Notes under the pieces: model-generated
Database searches by the model: none
What the model was told of the DNA's origin: nothing
Seen by the model: the letters and a program-made list of their open reading frames with translations, nothing else
Program-made: the position numbers and the translations under genes
Assembly: GCF_947242115.1 (NCBI RefSeq)
Contig: NC_074725.1
Coordinates: forward strand, 26,637,398-26,701,397
Direction: 5' to 3'
Origin: Biomphalaria glabrata
Taxonomy: Eukaryota > Mollusca > Gastropoda > Planorbidae
DNA length: 64,000 nucleotides
Shown here: positions 34,920 through 47,199 of the stretch, one piece after another
Layout of the letters: the number at the start of each line of letters is the position of its first letter
Numbering within the stretch: position 1 is the stretch's first letter

Positions 34920-35371
34920 ATGCTTCTTCTTCCATAGTGCTATTAGAGCATGGAATGGGTTGGTTGTATCAGCCAGGAAAACCAATCACTAGGCAAAGTT
35001 CAAGTCATTTTACCATCACAGAAGAGATACAAGACACCGATAGCAAAGACAAACAGACACAAACACTCTTTTGTTCCCCTGGCGATCAAATCATTAAATA
35101 AGAACAATCTTGTATAAACTTTGTCACATGTAAATTATGAGTGAGTCTGGTGTGAATGTACACTTTGGTTTCTTATAGTTATAATTTTTTTTTGTTTGGT
35201 GTAATGCACAAATTGTAAGACAAATTTCCATACGGATAATAAAGATTATTATTATTATTATTAGGCCTATTGATTATAATGCATGACTATACTGACATAG
35301 GGACACGCGGAGGACGTAATCATCTTTTTATTTTTTTTTAAGTAGCCTCTGTATTTTATAAGATAAGATTA
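34920..35371 (+). mobile_element. LINE 3' end split by an insertion
   Basis: The jockey/CR1-type LINE end starts at about 34920 (gctattagagcatggaatgg), breaks off near 35005, and resumes at about 35280 (gcatgactatactga, gaggacgtaatcatc) to the ataagat tail. About 275 bp of unrelated DNA, ending in (TTA)n, lies between the halves. It probably inserted later. Confidence 0.72.
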
Positions 35372-35399
35372 ATCATTCTACAAACTCTGTCGTGTAGGC

Positions 35400-36680
35400 C
35401 TATTTATTAAGTGGGAGACATAGTCCATTGTGAAACACTAAGACCTTTCAATACTTATGTAATGCCAACTTTTTAATGCCCAGTTAAGTTTGAGAGTCTT
35501 GGATCGGGAAAACCCAAAAGATCTACAGCTATATTGTTATTTATAGAATGCTTTTCTTTTAGTTATAATTAACCCAGACGAAGAAATAGAAGCCCTGTTC
35601 TCTCGATATAACCGGCTTTGAACCCACACCCGCCTCCATCAGGCTTGATCTAGGGTGCTAACAATCTTTATTTCTGACGGAATACCCAAAAACAAACCGG
35701 CTCCGATACTGTCCTAAAGGAAAAAAGCTTGTTGATGCTTTATAAGTTTTGTGAAAACTGACTTTATAAACATAAACGTCTATCTTGTTAAAACACTATC
35801 TACACTTGATAAATGTTGCATCCGAATGAATGATTCAAGCGAAATAAATATTCGTTTAAAAAATGTTCATGTATGATCTTACTTTTGAACGTTCCTTGTA
35901 TTAACGATGTTACCGCCTCTTGAAAAAGTTGTCAACAAATCCGATGTAACGGACTTTGGACACACTTTGCAACGTTGCCAACTGCGTATATTTTCTCATA
36001 TTATAAAAAAGATCAAATTATGATTAAACAATGTAATTCAGAAATGGTCTTTAATAGGATCTATTCATAGACAAATATATGTCTATGGATCTATTTTGTG
36101 TGTGTGTCTTGACTGCTAAACTACTTTTTTTTTTTTTACAAAATCCTTTATCACAATGCAAAATTAGAACAGTATTAATCTAGAGGTAGGGGGCTTTCAT
36201 TTAAATAAATGTAAATATTTCTTGTGCAATAAGTGACTATAGATCTAGAAGTATTTCACTAATTACTTTTAAAGTTGATAAATGTTTATTGTGTAGTGTG
36301 TATTTTAAAAAAAACAATTGTATTTATATAATTTATCCTAGAAAAGTTAAAACACTAAATACCAAGCAACAAATAAGAAACAAAGCATTAATCTTTATTT
36401 TTAAAAGTTTTTTTTGGAATATCAATAATCAATATAAAATAATGATAATAAATGCAAATGTTCAAAACTTAGTTTGGTTTTACTTCTGTAGTTCATTAAA
36501 TGAGCAGACACTTCAAAGAATATATTATTTTCTCTTATTTCCTTTGTCCATGGTAAAAGTTGATATATTTGTATTTGGAGAACTAAAAAAAAAGATCCTA
36601 TTTGAAAACTATTTCATCCTTTAGGAATCTCTCATGGAAACTACTATGCATCATCAATATATCTATGATTCAATATATCA
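35400..36680. other. Gene-free AT-rich region
   Basis: No exon, repeat family or promoter-like structure that I can support. The 111-codon ORF at 36289-36624 is AT-driven and has no recognisable domain. Confidence 0.4.
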
Positions 36681-36683
36681 GTT

Positions 36684-36942
36684 GGAGGCGTGGTGGCTGA
36701 ACGGTAAAGCACTTGGCTTCCGAACTGGGGTCCTGGGATCAAATTGTGGTGAAGACTGGCATTTTTAATTTCTGGATATTTGGGTGCCTCTTTGTCTACC
36801 TAGCTCTAACGGGTACCTGACATTAGTTGAGGAAAAGTAAAGATGGTTAGTCCTTGTGCTGGCAAATGACACCCTTGTAAACAGTGGACCTTTACATCAT
36901 CTGCCCTATAGATCGCAAGGTCTGAAAGGGGAACTTTTTTTT
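36684..36942 (+). mobile_element. tRNA-derived SINE (family 1)
   Basis: A good copy: box A-like gtggctgaacggtaaagc, box B-like gggatcaaattg, a body with acctgacattagttg and gccctatagatcgcaagg, and the tail tctgaaaggggaactttt. Upstream it reads gttggaggcg. Similar copies are at 44991-45265 and 56272-56520. Confidence 0.9.
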
Positions 36943-37923
36943 TTAACAATATGTCAGTATTGGCAAACAATTTTCATACTGAAAATAAGGTAAAAAAAAA
37001 AAAAAACTTGAATCAAAACAATTCTAAATGCTTGTTTAGTTTTAAAATAATCTTTTAAAAACTCTATCAATCAATTTTCTGTTTATATATTTTGAAATTT
37101 AACAATAATTTTTATTTATTCAAAATTGATTATCTTTCACAGCTAGCAAAGTGATCAGCCAAACTACAAAATCATTACCTATGCCATGCGTGGCACTATT
37201 TTATGTAATAATTTACAAATGCACAATCCTTCACACCTTTTGGTAAAAAATATCATTCATTTTTCCTTTCTGCTACCACAAAAAATAATAATAAACTCAT
37301 TAATGGTGACTAAAAAAACAAACATTTTTATCACAAAATATATGGAAAAGAACATTTTTTAATCATAAAATTTATTAAAAAAAAACAAATTCCTAGTAAT
37401 ACATTTGTGGAAAACTGCAATAACAAGCCAATAGGAAAACGACAAGGCAACTTGCCTCATTAAGTATAATTAAAACAACATGGTAGATAATGGGAACAGA
37501 TCTGTGTTGGTTAGAAATATGAGTCCCATCAATAGATGAGTTTAATATCAATGTAGAATAATACGACAGAACTTAGAAAAAAACAACAACAGGATAAGAA
37601 CATTGATTGAAAGACATTTGGTTGATTGTGAAATCTAAAATGTTGTAGTTTATGAATTATTCCCACAATGAGAATTAGAATGTACATAAAAGGAATTAGG
37701 TTATTGTTGAGACCTACTTGACAATGAACAAACAGCATATTATAATACCATTAATTAGGTAATGACCATAGTCATCACAGTCCATTATAAGCTAAACTAG
37801 TTATACAAAGTCAAATCTTATTATACTCTCACCACTTTTCTCTTAAAAAACAAAGCCCAAATTGAATACAACTATAGTGATCTGATTACTAACTGAGGAC
37901 TCGGCTATGTGCTACAATCTCTC

Positions 37924-40900
37924 CTAATCCCTCCAAACAAAATGAACCAGTTCCAGATTGTCTATTCGAATGCCAGTGGTGCGGTCTAGAAAAATGTGCC
38001 ACCAAGCATCCATTAAGATGATGAAGTTGCCAGGCTTCAAGCAGGAAGACAAAGGTGCCATGCTAAGAGCATGTCTATCCAGATTCGGACAGCCAGTGAT
38101 TGCAGCATGAGTCCTTTTATCATCATGAAAAATGATGTGAGTTTCCTCTCCAGTATAGTCCTACATACAATACAAATAATTACAAACTAGCTTTTATCAA
38201 TATATTTGTTGCATTTAATTTCATAACAAATATTTTTTAATTCTATGGTTTAGGGGGGCTTGACTTCAAAACCTGACTTGAGCAGAGATGTGTTTGCTGG
38301 GCACCTAGAGCAGCATGGAAATGTTCTTCCAGACCACCCTACCCAAAAGAGATTGGACTTTAGCGCACTAAGGCAGTGATAGGGCCATTTAAAATTTTTG
38401 ACATGTATATAATGGGATGCCGCAACAAAAAGGATATTGTCGAGTTCAATGGAACCAATAAATCTGCAGCTTCATTATGCAGAAATGTCAAGGCCGGACT
38501 GTATTGCTTTACAGCCAGACTGTGTTGCTTTACAATCATACTGTGTTGCTTTACAGGCCACAATAGCTTCAAGCTTAAGTTTGGGCATCACTGGTCTAGG
38601 GCATCGGAAAGTGTTTCTGTTGCCAACAATTATGAAGATGTTAAGGCAACATTTACTATCATAACACAAATGGTAAGAGACCTTGAAAGTTTTGCAATGA
38701 TTTGTAAACTTAACAAATCAACATAGTGTTAGTCACTGGGCTCATTGCCATCACTGACAGTTTTAACAGTATTTTTTTATAAGCCTAATTTAAAGCTATT
38801 TTATATTAGTAGTTATTAGATTTTTTTTTAAAGACAATAATGAGGGGGAAAAAATAAATGAGATGGACTAGCCTTAATAGTTCTGATAAACATTATTCTG
38901 AAATTCTAACATATCTATACAGCATTCAAAATGATTCTTATTGGATTAAATGTGTTCAATGGTGTAACTACATTCACAACAGATTACAGTTCCCTGGAGT
39001 GATTCAATTTCAACTTTGTAAAATATCTCATAAATTAAAGGCATTAAAATGTGAAGACAAACCTTATCACTTTCATTGGAAAAAAAAAACTTACCTTCAC
39101 CAAAATAGCATACTGCCAATTCTGTGGGTATGGACTTACTATCTGTACAATTACCCAAGGTCTTATGTAATTTACACTGGCACCTGATGAGCAAATACAA
39201 TTATTAGCACTAAAAATCTGCTATCTGAAATCACAATTTCAATAATGGGTAAAAGAAGTAGTCTAGTCAAAATATTATAGGCATTGTTTCATTCAGAAAT
39301 ATTTTTTCTTTTAAAGATACCACTTTAAAATTATTAATAGATAAAGGCTGTACAAGCATCCATCTGTTGTTTTGTTTGCTTTACATGCTTTGTATTGTTA
39401 CATTCTAGCCAAACCTCACAAAGGGCAGCGGGGAATAGCAGCAAGCAGGGTTGGAACTAGGGACCATAAAGATGACAGCCCAGAGCGCATACCACATGAG
39501 CATGCAGCCATCAAAACAAATAGATATGGGTAATAATTCACAGTATAGAAATTAAAATATGCTGAGAAATATATAGCACTTACGAGACATTTCATGGACA
39601 ATGCTAAGCAGAACTGGAGTCGTCCTGCTTTCAGATGTTAGTCCTTTCTTTTCAAGATACCGAAAAGTTTCACCATTGAAAATAATATGATTGATGTAGG
39701 TAAAAGAAACAGTCTTACCTATTGAAACAAAACAAAAATAACATTAGCTTGAATCTCAGGTATATGGCAAGATTTCAACAGTATTCAAGTTCAATTTTCT
39801 AATAAAGGAAGGCAGTGTGAGACATTTGCAGTGTGAAATGAAGTGATGAAACAGACACCTAATTTCAGACCACATTTTAATACTGCATTACTGCTTACAA
39901 AAACATAAACAAACAAAATAATTGTTTAACATAGTTTACAATGAGATGTGTGGTGATCTAATAGAGTAGAGCCGCTGGTCATCCACTTTTAAGGTATACT
40001 TATGTAGCCAAACAAAAGGACATGAAGCTCTTCAAAATTGACACTAACAGTTGGGAAAAAGAGGTACTGGATAGATCCACATGGAGAGCAGAAATAAAGG
40101 AACGATCTCTGATTGCAGACAGCATACACAACATCGGTAGAAAGAAGGATGAAAGTGCAACGGCGCCTGGTGATTAAATATGCCCAACTGTGACCACAGC
40201 TGTGTATCAAGGATTGGCCTCTTTAGTCACACAAGAAGTTGCAAAGGGAAAGAGCCTCTCTGAAGATGTAAAATGCCACAGAATGAGAACATACAACATA
40301 ATCAATGATAACATTAAATAAAAAAAAGTTAGTGGTCCACAACCAGGGACAAACAAGATTATGAAGAGATCTTTTTACAAAGCTTATATCAACTCACTCT
40401 GTCTGTCTGTGTGTACACATTATTTCTCCCACACCCAATCTCGGATTAAGCTGAAATTTTGCACAATTCTTTTACCTGACAACACAAGTATCAATAAAAA
40501 AAAATTAACCAATTAGTTAATTAACTATTAGTAATTAATTATTTTGTTTGGTATCTTGACCAAGGGAAGGAATCATACTTGACAGATGTGGTATAAGTTG
40601 AATTAGTCCCCTTGAGGACTCTTGCACCCTTAGTGAACATTTTTTTTATGCATTTAAAAAACAATCATGTAAACATTCACCAAGATATCCCCTTTCTTCC
40701 CTCCCCTTTTCCCAACTGGTCCAGACAAATGATAGGATCCTAGCACATTGAGAAAGCTAAAACCTTAAACAAAACTATTGGTAAAAATATTTCTTATCAC
40801 ACAGATTTATTATGTCTCAGTCACTATGTATAATTACATGACTGATCCAAACCAAACTAATTGATACAATTACACTTAACATAAGCTTTAATTTTTTTAA

Positions 40901-42646
40901 AAGTATTTTTTATTTTTTTCTTGGTAATTTACTTGATAACATTATTTTTTGAAGCTGAAAGCTATTTATTGGAAACAATGGAAATATCTGTTCTATTTTA
41001 TTTCTTAAAAACAAATATTTATTTGTTTCAATTGTAAATTAAAATTATGTTGTTTAAATTAATTGTCATCCGTTATTAATCCAATCTAAATAAGTTCAAT
41101 TTTAAAAAAATGATAACATGGCAACAACAATTATCTCAGTATATTATACCACAATAAGTTGAATGTATTGCATTGTCTTTCTGCTTGCAAACTGAACTGC
41201 AATAAAAAACATTTCTGCAGTTCCAACAAGATAACTCATCACCACAACTCCGTTCACAACAAAAGCAAGTCTTCTCTGGAGTGTTTGGTTTGCCATCGAG
41301 GTCAATTGATTTCTGGAAGGAGTCTGTAATATAAGTGTGATAATAATAAAAAAAACTGCAAGGAATTTTCAATAAATATATAAGCTTTTTTATATACATT
41401 TTAGGTGAAGAAAAGAATAGATACTCTGGATAAGTCTTTCTTTGAAAATGCACAAACTATAATAATGAATCTATGTCTCTGCGGAATACACATTTTGATT
41501 CAGTTATAAAGTGACTTTAATTATTTTTCAAAAACTATATCAATTAGGTCTAAAAGCGTAAAAAAAAATTTTGTTGCCTTGTTAATTGTAAATCAAAGTT
41601 AAGGTTAAGTTTTCAGACTCATTCAAACTACTTTTAATAAATTTACAAAATTTGGAAGTGACATTAATAGTAATTTGTCATTGTGCTGCACCTGTACATT
41701 AAACCCTAAGCCTTGGTCATAAAAACATGAGATAAAGAATTTTAAAAAAAGGATACATCTTCCTAATTAAGAAAAGTGATCACCTTGATCTAAGGCTTGG
41801 GATGCTTGTAAGCAATGATTCTTGTGTGAATCTAGATCTTCAAACCAACATATAGAGCTGCAATAGCTGTGGAGTAAACAATAATTGTACGAAGTTAATA
41901 TTCACACTTATCTCTCAATTAACAATGAGTGTGAATTGTATAGCAAAACCTATACAACAAGTACCTGGCTTTTTGAATGTTTGAATATTTTTCTTGAGAG
42001 ATCGTAAAGAAAAAGAGTTGACTGTAGAGATTTCTTGGGAAAATACGACAAACTATTAGAGCCTACTAATAACAGCTGCTGACAGGGAAAAATGGAGGGA
42101 TTCGGTTATGCAAACTGTCAAAGCACACCTACGACAAAAGTTAAGGGACAGATGATGGTGATGATTGAATATACCTAGCTACACTCAGTAGCTTATTATT
42201 TATGATTGGATATATCTAGCTACACTAAAACTAAATCAGTAACTAAAATGTGGCAATCATACCAATAAGGTTTTACTGCTTTAATCCCTTTTTTTTGTCA
42301 AATGTATGACTTATGTTTGAGATTCTTGACACACAATGATTTGGCAATTAAACATTAGTCTTAGCATAAAAAAGTTAAAATACAGAAAGATACTTTTTTC
42401 TGAGCTTATGTTAATGTTAGTCTGATTAAGATATGTATGTATATTTTAGAATGCTACTACAAACTAAGTCAGTATAGTATTTTTGATACAGACCTTTAGT
42501 TATATCTAGTAGCCTAAACTATTGCATGTGTTTGAAACTTACTGGGCTTTTTTACATTGATCACAGCTAACTCTATATTTGTAGAGAAATTTTGTACAGC
42601 ACTTTTGACATGGTGTAAATACTCTGATCCAAATTATCTTCTCCAT
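37924..42646 (-). CDS. Double MYND zinc-finger protein, left paralog (6 exons)
   Basis: Exons (minus): 42646-42543, 41866-41784, 41323-41150, 39718-39584, 39183-39095, 38160-37924; 822 nt with stop, 273 aa. Intron phases are 2, 1, 1, 1, 0, all GT-AG, identical to the right paralog. Finger 1: Cys13, 16, 28, 31, 37, 41, His49, Cys53. Finger 2: Cys82, 85, 95, 98, 104, 108, His116, Cys120. Both fit the MYND pattern exactly (YC-x3-C-x7-H-x3-C at the end). Finger 1 is split by intron 1. Residues 121-273 are a conserved region with IVSPYP, IIFHD and APLSSCLKPGNFIIL, which I do not recognise; no SET domain or ankyrin repeats are seen. MYND fingers bind zinc and usually peptide partners. A TTTCTTTTCTAG just before the ATG suggests a 5' UTR intron. 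Confidence 0.88.
38376..38610. mobile_element. Possible hAT-like remnant in intron 5 of the left MYND gene
   Basis: The ends resemble those of the element at 50825-51349: cagtgatagggcc on the left and tttgggcatcactg on the right. A 23-bp tandem repeat (three copies around ctgtattgctttacag) sits inside. No clear target duplication was found, so this is tentative. Confidence 0.4.
40375..40935 (+). mobile_element. Dispersed repeat shared with 49732-50295
   Basis: Both copies open with ttacaaagctt and atatcaactcactctgt, continue with attatttctcccacac, gctgaaattttgcacaatt and tacctgacaacacaa, and end with ccaaactaattgatacaa and taagctttaattttt-like sequence. This copy differs in the middle, where the partner has a tRNA-like segment. 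It lies in intron 3 of the left MYND gene. Confidence 0.7.
42020..42170 (+). mobile_element. LINE C-terminal scrap (GHVTRSSGLAK-type family)
   Basis: Short plus-strand stretch with gacagggaaaaatggagg and taagggacagatgatggtga, resembling the 3' coding end seen at 21830-21900. It is in intron 1 of the left MYND gene. Confidence 0.45.
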
Positions 42647-42649
42647 GAC

Positions 42650-43780
42650 TAGAAAAGAAATTAAATTTAAAAAATTACCATATCTATATTTGATACTACT
42701 AGAATTTCTATTTATATATCAAAACAACTTAACCTAACCCTAACTTCATTAAAAAAAGATGTTGAAATAGACCTTGTCTAGTCTTCAAGAAATAATAGAT
42801 CTACTTCAGTAGTGCCCAACATTTTTTGACATAGGAGTTGTAAATCTTCTTACAGGCATGTCACAGCTAAGAAGCATATTTTTAAAAAATCACCATCCAA
42901 TGGAATTCATTATATAAATGCACTCTGAAGAGAAGTTTTGAAGGTAGGATTACCAGAGGTCTGGCAATATGAGCTCATGTTCTCCGACCAGAGGCATGTG
43001 TGGGGTACCCACCCAAGGCCCTACTATAAAGAGAATCTTTATTCACCGCCAGCCCAAAGTACAAATATTCATGGCTCTGATACGACACTCGCCCAGGCCC
43101 TGCTAAAACCGTCTCCAGTCCAGCCTAAATAGGTTTTTATCTATCTTTTACACTTATGGCGAATTATCCATCAATCAAATTCAATCCTTAATATCTTCTG
43201 GTTTAAACACAATAACTCACTAAGGACTGGGGTTTTGATGTTAATCACTTTCAGTTTTTTGTCATGTTTTTTTTACACCCTCCTTTGTGAGCAGTGGTGT
43301 TAGTGATGTTCTAATATTCAAACCTGTACATACAAACCTGTTGCTCAGAACATATATCTATATTATAAAGTAGAAAGTAAGGGGTATGTATGTATGTATG
43401 TATGTCTCGCATAGAAATAAAAGCCATTTGACCAATCTAAATAAAACTTGGCATAAATGTTCCTTAGATCATGGCGGAGGCCGTAGTGTATGTTTAATGT
43501 CCCTATCACTACCAGAGGTCCCTAAAATAGACAAAAAGTACCCAATTGTATCTCTATTAAAAAACAAAACTTTTTAACAAATTGGGTAAGCCCGTTTTCA
43601 CAGTATTTTATATTTGATATAAATATGTTGGCTGAATGAGTAAATCCATTTTCACGATGTGCTTTTATTTTCGAGGCAAAATAGAAGAGAATGTAAAGAA
43701 ACATTCACCATGTTTAACATAGATGTAAATTCAAACCAGTAGATCGGTAATACCCAAACTGAGGCAGGGGGGTCCTATAC
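42650..43780. other. Gene-free spacer with dispersed-repeat tail
   Basis: Upstream of the left MYND gene. About 43360-43470 carries a (TATG)n run and a repeat tail (ccatttgaccaatctaaa) that is the reverse of 28980-29106. The ORF at 42938-43132 has no recognisable features. Confidence 0.4.
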
Positions 43781-43784
43781 AGCT

Positions 43785-44950
43785 TGTTATATTATAAAAT
43801 ACAGATGTTACTTCAAAAAAGAAGATGATTACATACTACATTATTATAAGCTATCCTGACAAGATCAACATCTAATCTTTCGAATCAGGACTGGACACAA
43901 CAGAATGAGACAACATATGTACTGGAAGCTCAAAATTGGAACCAGTGAAATCTGCCCATGTGGAGTGTCACCAGATAATGCTGACCATGTCCTGCAAAAC
44001 TGCTCTTTTTACCAAGAGGCCTGTACAAGACACTGGCCCCAAAACACCCCAATAGAAAGAAAACTATATGGAGATCTCCCTGATTTGGAAACACACTGCA
44101 CAGTTCATCTCATATATTGGTCTAGTCATCTGAACACTCCAGCATAAAAATGAGAACGAAGAAGACATACTTCATGTGTCCTTAGGCAATCTAGTCATGC
44201 ATGTTAATCAATGACTTAAATTCTGCTAAGTCATTGGTTTTCCTGGATGACTCAGGCAACCCATTCCATGCTTTAATAGCACTAGGGAAGAAGAGTATTT
44301 GTACAAATTTGTCCTAGTATATGGAATGAGGAATATGTGTCTTTATCTTTGTGTCTTTCTGAGTATTTCATTAAATTTTTTTTTTGTATTTGAAGATTAT
44401 GGTTCAGTGTTTTATGTATAATTGCTACTTTACTTTTGAGTCTACTATCCTGAAGGCTTTCTAAATTTAATGATTTTACTAAAGGTGTTACTCTAATCAA
44501 ATGTGAATATTCATTTGTTATGAATCTCACTGCTCTATTTTGTGTCTGTTCCAGTTTTTTAATGATTTTTTGCCAATAAGAGGATGGATATTCTATTATT
44601 GCCCCAACCAAGGTTAAATAAAATTTTAGCTTTATGTTTTTATTACATTTGTAGAAATTTCTTTTAGTAAACCCTTATGTTTTTGTTAGATTTTTAAATA
44701 ATTTCATCTATATAAGGATTCCATGATAGTTTTTCATTTATTATAGCACCTAAGTATTTTGAGTTTTTAGTCTGAATAAGATAAGTGGTATTTATTTGTC
44801 CAGATGCTTTATTTTGGGTTTATGTTCGCGTATAGTTTTTGGATTCCTTTTTGGTACTTCTATACCTCCTATGTTGTCCATTTGGTTCAATATCTGTAAT
44901 TTTTTCCATTGAAAAAGTGTTTTTGCTGATCAATGTACAGTTGTGGGACA
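43785..44950 (-). mobile_element. Truncated jockey/CR1-type LINE with a nested LINE fragment
   Basis: The LINE 3' tail (43785-43842) and coding part (44170-44950) are separated by a piece of a different LINE (43843-44168). The coding part includes KLEQTQNRAVRFITNEYSHL and TPLVKSLNLESLQD. Compared with 53037-55910 it also has an internal deletion near 44802 that removes about 800 bp, joining the region after the RT core to the linker before it. It is older and more diverged than the 53-kb copy. Confidence 0.85.
43843..44168 (+). mobile_element. RNase H-class LINE C-terminal fragment nested in another LINE
   Basis: The translation reads LRTGHNRMRQHMYWKLKIG-like, then SEICPCGVSPDNADHVLQNC, then HWPQNTPIERKLYGDLPDLE. 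This zinc-binding, His/Cys-containing tail follows RNase H in many LINE proteins. It interrupts the 3' UTR of the minus-strand LINE around it, so it arrived later. Confidence 0.75.
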
Positions 44951-44990
44951 GAGGAGAAGAGAGAAAAAATAGACTTTCCATTGACTCAGT

Positions 44991-45265
44991 GAGGAGGCAC
45001 GGTGGCTGAAAGGTAAAGCCATTGGCTTCTGAACCTGGGGTCACAGATTCAAATCCTGGTGAAGTCTGGGATTTTTAATTTCAGGATCTTTAGGGCGCCT
45101 CTGAGTCCACCCAGCTCTAATGGATACCTGACATTAGTTGGGGAAAAGTAAAGGTGGTTGGTCATAGTGCTAGCCACATGACACCCTCATTAAGCATGGG
45201 CCACAGAAACAGATGACTTTACATCATCTGCCCAATATACCACATGGTCTGAAAGGGGAACTTTA
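44991..45265 (+). mobile_element. tRNA-derived SINE (family 1) with target duplication
   Basis: Full-length copy with box A-like gtggctgaaaggtaaagcc and box B-like agattcaaatcct. The tail is tctgaaaggggaacttta. It is flanked by near-identical direct repeats, attgactcagt and attgattcagt, the kind of duplication made by LINE-driven insertion. Confidence 0.92.
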
Positions 45266-45394
45266 TACTATTGATTCAGTGAGATACATTCTTCACAAAG
45301 TGAAATCCCAAGTAAATATTGTCTCACAAGTATGTCAGAGTGAATGATGAGTCTCCTTTTTGTCTGGAAAACTGCTACTTAGATATAGTACAGC

Positions 45395-45415
45395 TATTGG
45401 GGGGGGGGGGGAGAC
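45395..45415. repeat. G homopolymer runs
   Basis: Runs of 12 or more G here and near 45590-45612. They create a glycine-rich open frame at 45319-45636 that is not taken as a gene. Confidence 0.85.
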
Positions 45416-45732
45416 GTTTTTTAAAAACTAGAATGCCAGTTAAATGCACTTTTGAAGCTAATGATGGAGGAAAACAGGCCAATAGATCTCTGCCCTGGAC
45501 CCCACTGCAAAAACTCATAGGGCTCCTTCACAATCCTAAGATGCTTATAAAATATGGAGGCGTCAGAAAATACTTTAGCTTTCCATTCGGGGGGGGGGGG
45601 GGAGGTGGGGAGGAAACCTTTGATTTATCAATTTAATTCCTTTTTGTTTTGTTCTCAATATGGTTTTGTCTTAGTCTAGTGTCTAGTAACCCTACTTGAA
45701 GCTAAATCTAGGTATAATCTTATTATCTAGAG

Positions 45733-45925
45733 CAGGGGTTCTTAACCTGTGGGTCACAACCCCTTTGGGGTCGAATGACGATTTGTCAGGGGTCGCCTAA
45801 GACCATCGAAAATATGGATTGTTTTTGTCTATTCTTCTATTGCTGTGTGTGGGTGTGGAGGGGGTCACGACAGAGTGGGGGATTGTAAAAAGGGGTCGCT
45901 GGGCTTAAAAGGTTGAGAACCGCTG
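45733..45925. mobile_element. SPIN-like non-autonomous hAT element, copy 2
   Basis: Inverted ends caggggttcttaacct and aggttgagaaccgctg. The target duplication atctagag / ttctagag matches at 7 of 8 bases. The body matches 15729-15926 throughout, including the gtcgcctaagaccatcga segment, with only scattered changes. Confidence 0.9.
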
Positions 45926-46576
45926 TTCTAGAGCCTACAGTACACTAATACCAATATTAGTAGTAGATCTATACTATATACTAGACTTCTAGATCTAAGT
46001 TACAAAATGTTAGTTTTACATGTTACTGATGTTCCTTCAGAGTTGAACTACTGAAGATAATGAGTCATGACTTCCTTTGATTCAACAAGAGTCTACTAGT
46101 CTAGTAGACTCTACTAACTGTATAGATTATAATTAGACTCTAGTTAAAGTAGTTATTAGATAGTACATCAAATAGATCTAGAATAATCTAGATAAGATTA
46201 GATCTACACTAGATTCTAGATCTGAAGTAGATCGATCTATACTTGATACTACAGGACTATAGCCCATGAGTATACTATGGCTGTATAGGCCTACTATGCT
46301 GATTTAGGCTAAGTCTACTAAGTAACTAATCTTGGGTTAATCTAGAATCTAATCTTTTTAATCTAGATCTAGTCTAGTATATTATTACAATCTACCTTCG
46401 ATTTCGTCTTCGCAACATACCCCTTTTTTTTTTACTGGCAAAATTAACTTTTCGCATTTTTAACAATAATATACCCTTTTCTTGTGTTACCAATAATACC
46501 TCCCCCTTTTTTTTTTTTAATTCATCTTCTGAATCAAGAGTTTAAAGTAAAAAAAAATATGTTCCATGTCTAGATC

Positions 46577-46892
46577 CAGGGGCGGACTGGGTGTCAAGAT
46601 CGGCCCAGGCATTTCTATACCATCCAGCCCATAAATTGTATATTATACGATGGGCACACAATTCTAGGTCTACCTGTCCTCAAAATGATTCTATTTATTT
46701 AGAAAATGTATCGATACAGTTGCATGCATACAGTTATTTAATACGTGCCTTAGAGACACCAATGAGGCCCATGTCTTATAAAATACAGACGTAATTTAAA
46801 ACAAAAAGTTTATTGTTGTGGTAATACCGGCCCATTTGGGGACCGGCCCACAGAGCATTTGCCCGAACGTCCATATAGCCAGTCCGCCCATG
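46577..46892. mobile_element. 316-bp hAT-like MITE
   Basis: Inverted ends caggggcggactggg and ccagtccgcccatg, with a perfect 8-bp target duplication, tctagatc (46569-46576 and 46893-46900). It is non-coding. A LINE-tail-like scrap (ataaaatacagacg, near 46780) lies inside, possibly a nested insertion. Confidence 0.87.
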
Positions 46893-46990
46893 TCTAGATC
46901 TATATATAAAACACTTGTTTTGTTGTTGTTGTTTTTTCTAATAATATTTTTTTTAATTATTGTTATTGTATTATTATCTAGATCTAATTG

Positions 46991-47075
46991 TTATCTTATC
47001 TAATAAAATACAAACGTTACTTCGAAAAAAAAAAAGAGTACGTCCTACGCGTGCTCCTATGTCAATCCCTAGTAA
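46991..47075 (-). mobile_element. LINE 3' tail fragment
   Basis: Only the final ~80 bp of the jockey/CR1-type LINE (gtaggacgt, then gaagtaacgttt and the ataagat tail, read on the minus strand). Confidence 0.7.
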
Positions 47076-47199
47076 AGTGTTTTTTAAGATCCAAATCAGC
47101 CTAATTCAATATTGTCTTCATTCATTTTACTTTACGTATACGCTCTTTAAGCAACCTAGGATGCCTATAGGCCTATACTACAAGGGGTAAAAAAAGAAA

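Noticed and set aside
36690-36770. tRNA gene candidates
   Set aside because: The box A and box B-like segments belong to dispersed SINEs with long non-tRNA bodies and tails; no intact cloverleaf is seen.
38376-38726. Overlapping ORFs inside the left MYND gene
   Set aside because: They contain a 23-bp tandem repeat in intron 5 and possible hAT ends, and are not conserved in the right paralog.
45319-45636. 105-codon glycine-rich ORF
   Set aside because: It is driven by two poly-G runs and has no conserved sequence.
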